From the NCBI RefSeq assembly GCF_030848805.1, contig NC_092369.1:2244162-2308161 (forward strand): a DNA stretch of 64,000 bases. Direction: 5' to 3'. How positions within the stretch are numbered: position 1 is the first letter of the stretch; each line of letters starts with the position of its first letter. This stretch comes from Temnothorax longispinosus. Taxonomy: Eukaryota; Arthropoda; Insecta; Hymenoptera; Formicidae. The translations under genes were made by a program, and so were the position numbers. Below are positions 58,736-64,000 of this stretch, in pieces. Under the pieces are notes generated by a model. The model was given only the letters and a program-made list of their open reading frames with translations. It had not been told where the DNA came from and did no database searches.

Positions 58736-61700
58736 CTTGCAAGATACTTAAAGAACTCCAATATCACTTCCATGGAGGAATTAAAAATCCTGAACGTGAC
58801 GTGAGTAGAGGTACACATTCGAGGATAAAACGTAACGGTTATATGCAAAATATTAAAACGGATCGCGTCTGAAATTATTTTTGTATAAAGTACTTTGGAT
58901 CAGTTATTCCTTTCCTCTCTCTTGCTAATAAATTAGAATACACTTTGTTTCGAAGTAACGTACTGAAGAAATATTTTTTTTTTTTTTTTTTTTTTTCGAG
59001 AAATATTCTTTACGCTCAGTCGCTGTTTTACTGTATGCCGTTTCCTTCAACAGACCAACGGCCGAAGTTACTTTTCATTTTTTCGGGCATTCCGACGACG
59101 GTGATAAAATTCGCGAGTCCCTCAATCGACTCGTGCAGCGTCGACGTCTCAGTGAAATTGCGTTGGAGTCCACGCACTTCACCTTCCAACAAAAGCCCGC
59201 GCTTAAGTTACAGGTAATTCATATAAGTATATAGGTAACATTATACAATAATAGCTTTTTAATTCAACCAAACTGGCTATCTTTATTTAATATAATTTTC
59301 ACGATGTGACAAGTTAAGGAGATCTTTTGGTCTAACCAACTTAAATTCAGCTTTCATGACTTAGTTAAATAGACTCAGACTTGAAAAGGACCAAAATCAA
59401 TCGAAACGTCGCGGCGTCGTGACAATTATATTAAATAAAGATAGCCAGTTTGGTCGAATTAAAAAGTCATTGTTAGTTATTTACTGGCTCTTGTTTGATT
59501 TTAGTAACATATGTACATTTGAATCATACATGTACATCAACGCGTTAAAGCAGAACAGAATCATATACATTATTATATTAGAGTTATTCGAGATTTGAAT
59601 GATATTGAAGATCATTCTCCGCCTTCTCTCTAATTCCTCTAAAGAAGTCGAAGATTTAAGTTGGAGTTAAAAATCTCAGTTAACAAAAACAAAACTAACG
59701 TTTTTGAAAGTGTGATTAATTGCGGTATAACTGAAAAACGCTAAGAAACATCGCGTTTCAGAGTCTCCGTATTAATCAAGTAAACGATTACGAGGTTCAC
59801 TTGGGAGAGCAAATCGTTTTGTCGTGCGCTGCTCAAGGAAGCTACAGCATAGATTTCATCTGGTACAAAGATAGCATGTTGGTGAATACGAGTAAAGCTG
59901 TCAGGTAATCCAACTATCGGCAGTTCAAGAGTTTACATTACAATATCGTAAAGCAACAGTTAAAGTAACAATATTAAGATATATATAATTTGTATATACT
60001 TCATTCTTCGTGAGTATGATTTTCTCGGTTTGTGCATCTCGATCATTTTGCCATTTTAGAGAAATTCGAATTAATCGTATGCCGAATGATGGATCGGATG
60101 TATACACGTCGGTGCTGACGATCGACAAGGCGACTCTGCTCGACGCCGGTCAATATACGTGTCAGGTAGTTGACTGGGGTGTGCAGCAATGCAAAGGTAT
60201 CTACATCGAGGTCAGGGATGAGCCGGACGTGAAGGTGGTGCCGATGAGCGCCACTATAGAGAAAGTAAGCTGCAAGTAGATTCGTTCGATGCGCAAATAA
60301 TTAAAATTTGTTGAAAAGAAGACATCATATATAGTAATATATGATGTCTATATTAATTACATATCACATATATTTATTCTCAGACGATTATTCGCAGGGC
60401 AATGATATACAGCTGACCTGCATGACTCCCAACATGCGTAACATCGGGATCGGATTCGGTTGGACGAAGAATCGCGCCTTGCTCAAACTGGAGCCCGGTC
60501 GAGCGGTTTGGGAGGATCTGTATCCAGCGGGTAGCATTCTAAAGATCACTAACACTCAGGTAGCAAGCGCCGTCCACGTTGATTTCTTTATTCGATTAAC
60601 TATGAGGAGTTCAATTCAAAATAACGCATAATCTTTCCTCTTTCTATTAAAGTTAACTTGCTCCTAGAATTAAGAAACATTAAGAAGACTTACAATTAGT
60701 GGGTAAACTCGATACAAAGCGGCCTGTTTGGCATTTTAGAAATCGGCAATTTACACCTGCAACGTAGCGCACAAGTCTATGTCCGTGCGAGTTGAAGTCA
60801 TGAATCGAACATTGATACCGATATGCTTCAAAGTGAAGTCCTGGGGTTTGCAATGGCCGGACACTGCACCTGGATCAGAGGCGTTGCTAGAGTGTCCTCG
60901 GTATTTCGTAGGCCGACGAGTGTCCAGGCTTTGCTCGATGAAAGACGCTACCACACCCGAATGGCAAATACCTGATTTTTCGTCCTGCTTATACGAACCG
61001 TTGATTTTACCGTATAATAATGTGAGTATTTTGTTCTCTTTAATACTTTGTAATCGATTTTATTCGCAAGGAGCTGCAATGACCCATTTAGAATCCATTA
61101 AAATGGTTTTCTTTAATATGATATATGGAACATCTTTATACAAATTGTGATAAAACAAACTAGCGCGTGTAATAGTAAAAAGCGTGGCAGTATTTTTTAC
61201 TATTTAGTCACTAATTAGGTTTTAATATTTATTATTGAATATACGTAGGAATTTAAAAATATTTTATATAAAATAAAACGGAAAACTTTAATGAAAATAT
61301 TAGCTTTTTAACGAACACTGAGTTTGATTTACCACAATTGATTAAAAATGTTTCGAATTTATTATCAAGGCATGTCCAATGTTGTGAAATTGATCTAATC
61401 TGTGCAGTTTCGAAGTCTGACATTGGGTTACCAGAAAACCACGAGTTCGGACACGATCTTCGCCTTTAGGGAGATCTTGCGCAAACGTACGCTGCCGCTC
61501 TATCCTGGCGAAGGCGATCGTATAATGAGCATGTTGGCAGAAATCGAACGATATCAGCACAGTATCGATCCACAAGATGCATACACGTCCGCGGAGGCTT
61601 TGACTCACATAATAAATCGCATACTGGACGATGAATACTCAATCTTGAGTCAAGAGGTAAAGATCTAGGCACAATGTAGGAATGAGGGCTAGTTTTGAAC

Positions 61701-63856
61701 AAGAACCAAATTCAAGTAACAGCGTTTTTGGCTCAATTTCAAACATTTCGCAAACAAAAGTTGCACTAACTACGGAGTACCTATACGTTGTTTACATAAC
61801 GTTGTTTACAGTCTTGTTGAAAAAAATAACAGTTGTTTATTCAAAAAACCTATGAAAGATATTGTTATTTAAAACTGTTTTATATATCCAAAACTATACT
61901 CTCTTCTTCTCTAAATATCGCTGAGCTAAATTATAATTTCTAAATCATCTATTTTTAGAAACTATCGATGTTGCTTCAGCTTACGCAACGAAATTTAATC
62001 CACTGGTCCAAACAGCTGAAAGATGTATATAAACATCTGTCTCTATCGTCCATGGTTGTAGATATTCAGCAACTGCAATCTCAAAGTGGAGACAGTATAA
62101 CGCATTCCCTTCAAATACCTTCGTCCGATTATATGTAATTACTTTTAATCTATTATGTAATTGATTTTCTTTTTTCACCGAAATCTTCTTTCAAAATAAT
62201 ATATTCTTGTACAGATACTGAAAAAGTATGTGGATAAACTCGATGGGGGGGAGGGGGAGTCCTAGATGACCAACTTTTTCTCAGGAAAAAATGGTCAGAA
62301 AAGCTTCCTTCAAATTCTAAAGGATGGTGAAGAATGTGGAATGCTGAGTTTGTGCAAAAATGAAGAGACATGTAATTTACAAAACATTTTATTGGTGATT
62401 GCAGTATAATAGCGCATTTGATAAGTCATAAGACATAAGAAATGCCATTGTCAATATGCGACACACCAGACGTGTACGAGCTTCCATGCAAAAACGCTGT
62501 AAACTGTGTCTACTGTGAGGTCGGCGGTCGAAACTTCGAACAATTGCTGTGAGTTGCCACAATGGCACTCCCTATCATACGCATTATCATGCTGCAATCA
62601 CCAATAAAATATGTTTTGTGGATTACATGCTTCTTCATTTTTGCACAAATTCACTTTTCCACATTCTTCATTATTCCTTAGAATCTAAAAGAGGTATTTC
62701 TGACCTTCTCTCCTAGGAAAAAGTTGTTCATCTTGTTCTCCTGGACTCCCCTACCAAATTTGTCTACATAATTTTTTAGCACCTTGTATACTTATATGCG
62801 TTCGAAATTATGTCCAAATCAGTTTTCACGTTTTTATATAAATGATTACTTATTTATGACAGATATCCTGATTGGTACGAAGACAAAGTAGCTATACGAT
62901 TATGGAAGAAGAAGCAGCGCAATGTAAAATCTAATAACACATTTACCGGAATAGTTATCGTGTACAAAAACATGTCGCGATTTATACCAACAGCATACGT
63001 TAAGGAACTCGAGTAAGTTAATTTATTTAAGAAGAGATCGAACGTGAGGCAATAAGCTTGCCTCTTTTTATGAATCCGATGAATTTATTGAAAAAACAGC
63101 AAAGCTAAAACAAATAATTTAAAAAAATATATAAAAAGAGAAATTTCCATAATTATATAAAATTTATCTTCTCAGCTTGTTAAAATATATAAATTAAAAT
63201 TTTATCTTTGTAGTGACGGTACAGACTTAGAATTTCGCATCAATTCTCGAGTGATTGCTATCGCGGTGCCCTCCTTTGGCGCTGATAAATATAACAAGAT
63301 ATGGGTTGATCTGCAAATACGGCATTTACAAAATCAGACGAGCTCCTGGAACACGTCCTGCGGCCTGATAGATAACACTGGATCGTGGGATCTCAATACT
63401 TGCATAGCAAATACAGTGTCCGGCGATGTGATGACGCATTGTTTGTGCCCTACTACGGGGACAATAGCTGTTTTCTTGACGACCCGCGCAGTAAAAGTAC
63501 ATATTCTTCAATTAAATTTTTTTTACGTTATTTTATCACTTCTGAAATGCATATTCCAGAATTTTTCGGTGGAAGAATTTATTTACACAAATTTTTCTAT
63601 AATGAGCGAAAAGTCACGTCGTTTATTGGTTTTTCGAATGTTGTAGGTAGTGCTGGCGAAAACAGAGCAGACCACGTTTATCATAATATTCGGATGCAGT
63701 AGTTGCCTCATTCAGTGCTTGCTGTCTGCTTTGATACTAGGCGCTTTTTGGTGGAAGCACAAAAGCTGGCTGAATTTTCTAAAACTCCAGTGCTGCGGTG
63801 CATTGATAGGCGCGATGGCCATCTTTATTTACGCCGTCCACACTAATCTTCCGGAA
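58736..63856 (+). CDS. Adhesion G-protein-coupled receptor: SEA-like, Ig, HormR, GAIN/GPS, TM1-2 (partial, runs off the window)
   Basis: Eleven exons in phase: 58736-58800, 59054-59213, 59762-59904, 60060-60264, 60398-60559, 60740-61021, 61408-61656, 61959-62134, 62863-63012, 63214-63496 and 63647-63856. In order they encode NSNITSMEELKILNVT and a SEA-like stretch (VTFHFFGHSDDGDKIRESLN); an Ig domain (IVLSCAAQGSYSIDFIWYK...YTCQVVDW); a second Ig-like domain (IQLTCMTP...YTCNVAH); a hormone-receptor-like domain (GLQWPDTAPGSEALLECP...RLCS...W); a helical GAIN region; a GPS motif (SWDLNTC...THCLCPTTGTIAVFL); then TM1 (IIIFGCSSCLIQCLLSALIL) and TM2 (CCGALIGAMAIFIYAVH). The remaining helices lie past 64000. 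The first exon could instead start at 58744, since both acceptors keep the frame. The 5' part is probably the CUB/EGF exons at 43026-45821. The GPS lacks the usual His-Leu-Ser/Thr. Confidence 0.88.
59250..59474. mobile_element. Hairpin MITE in a receptor intron
   Basis: AGCTTTTTAATTCAACCAAACTGGCTATC pairs with GATAGCCAGTTTGGTCGAATTAAAAAG, and TTTATTTAATATAATT pairs further in. It lies between the SEA-like and first Ig exons. Confidence 0.8.
60325..60352. repeat. Small perfect hairpin in a receptor intron
   Basis: GACATCATATAT.AGTA.ATATATGATGTC forms a 12-bp stem with a tiny loop. No function is assigned. Confidence 0.6.
62213..62791. mobile_element. Diverged TIR element in a receptor intron
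   Basis: The left half (TACAGATACTGAAAAAGTATGTGGATAAA, GGGGGAGTCCTAGATGACCAA, GCAAAAATGAAGA, CAATAAAATG in mirror) pairs with the right half (TTGGTAGGGGAGTCC in mirror, TTTTTGCACAAA, TCACCAATAAAATATGTTTTGTGGATTACATG). The arms are more than 180 bp with many mismatches, which makes it older than the other hairpins. Confidence 0.65.
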
Positions 63857-64000
63857 GTAATTATATATACCTTCGTTTAAATACTTAGAACATTAACTCT
63901 CATAATTTAAAATTATTTTAGCTCTGATATTCTATTATGAAGTAAATCCTACGATTGATCCAACTGGCAAAATTTATTGATAAATATTACGACGCGACGT
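63857..64000 (+). other. Start of the next receptor intron
   Basis: It follows a GTAATT donor after the TM2 exon. AT-rich, with no further exon before the window ends. Confidence 0.6.

Noticed and set aside
59041..59213. Alternative frame of the SEA-like exon (SLFYCMPFPSTDQRP...)
   Set aside because: It would enter the next exon out of phase with the clear Ig domain. The PTAEVTFHFFGH frame joins both neighbours in phase.
1..64000. CRISPR arrays, bacterial operons, rRNA or complete tRNA genes
   Set aside because: None is visible. The intron-rich gene structure is eukaryotic, and the only tRNA-like sequences are worn SINE-type fragments.

Overview
This window is insect nuclear DNA, most likely from a hymenopteran and probably an ant. 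The genes are split by short AT-rich introns with GT-AG borders. The background is AT-rich, but there are unmethylated-looking CpG-rich islands. The gene set is metazoan: EDEM3, TMEM70, L(3)mbt, PCMTD, ETFBKMT, GADD45 and an adhesion GPCR. The species call is inference. A 500-base run of N at 17517-18016 marks a scaffold gap.

Layout. (1) 1-9690, minus: EDEM3-type ER mannosidase with a PA domain; 15 exons are resolved. Two further minus-strand exons at the left edge (900-1012 and 788 to beyond base 1) fit in phase and may be a long helical C-terminal extension. (2) 10.5-15.7 kb: a repeat block of nested hairpin elements. It includes a 1.37-kb foldback with TTA target duplications and a 2.75-kb near-palindrome carrying an ~82-bp G-rich tandem array. 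(3) 15805-16740, plus: TMEM70, a mitochondrial complex-assembly protein, in 3 exons. (4) 20125-26611, minus: L(3)mbt in 15 exons, with FCS zinc finger, three MBT repeats, C2HC finger and SAM domain. A CpG-rich island lies upstream at 27.1-28.0 kb. (5) 28-36 kb: no supported gene, but many small hairpin elements, several nested in one another. (6) 37874-39800, plus: PCMTD-type isoaspartyl-methyltransferase-like protein with a long acidic, low-complexity insertion. (7) 43026-45821, plus: secreted CUB/EGF exons, and 58736-63856, plus: SEA-like, Ig, HormR, GAIN and the first TM helices of an adhesion GPCR that runs off the window. These may be one receptor gene. If so, its ~13-kb intron holds ETFBKMT (minus, 47222-51726) and a GADD45-like gene (plus, 57645-57983).

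The genes are mostly unrelated housekeeping or regulatory genes: ER quality control, mitochondrial assembly and lysine methylation, chromatin repression, stress signalling and adhesion signalling. The unusual part is the repeat fraction. At least 25 short inverted-repeat elements fall into recurrent families, and many sit inside introns or inside each other. Exon borders below were set by hand from reading frame and GT/AG sites. Family names rest on recognised motifs, not on database searches.
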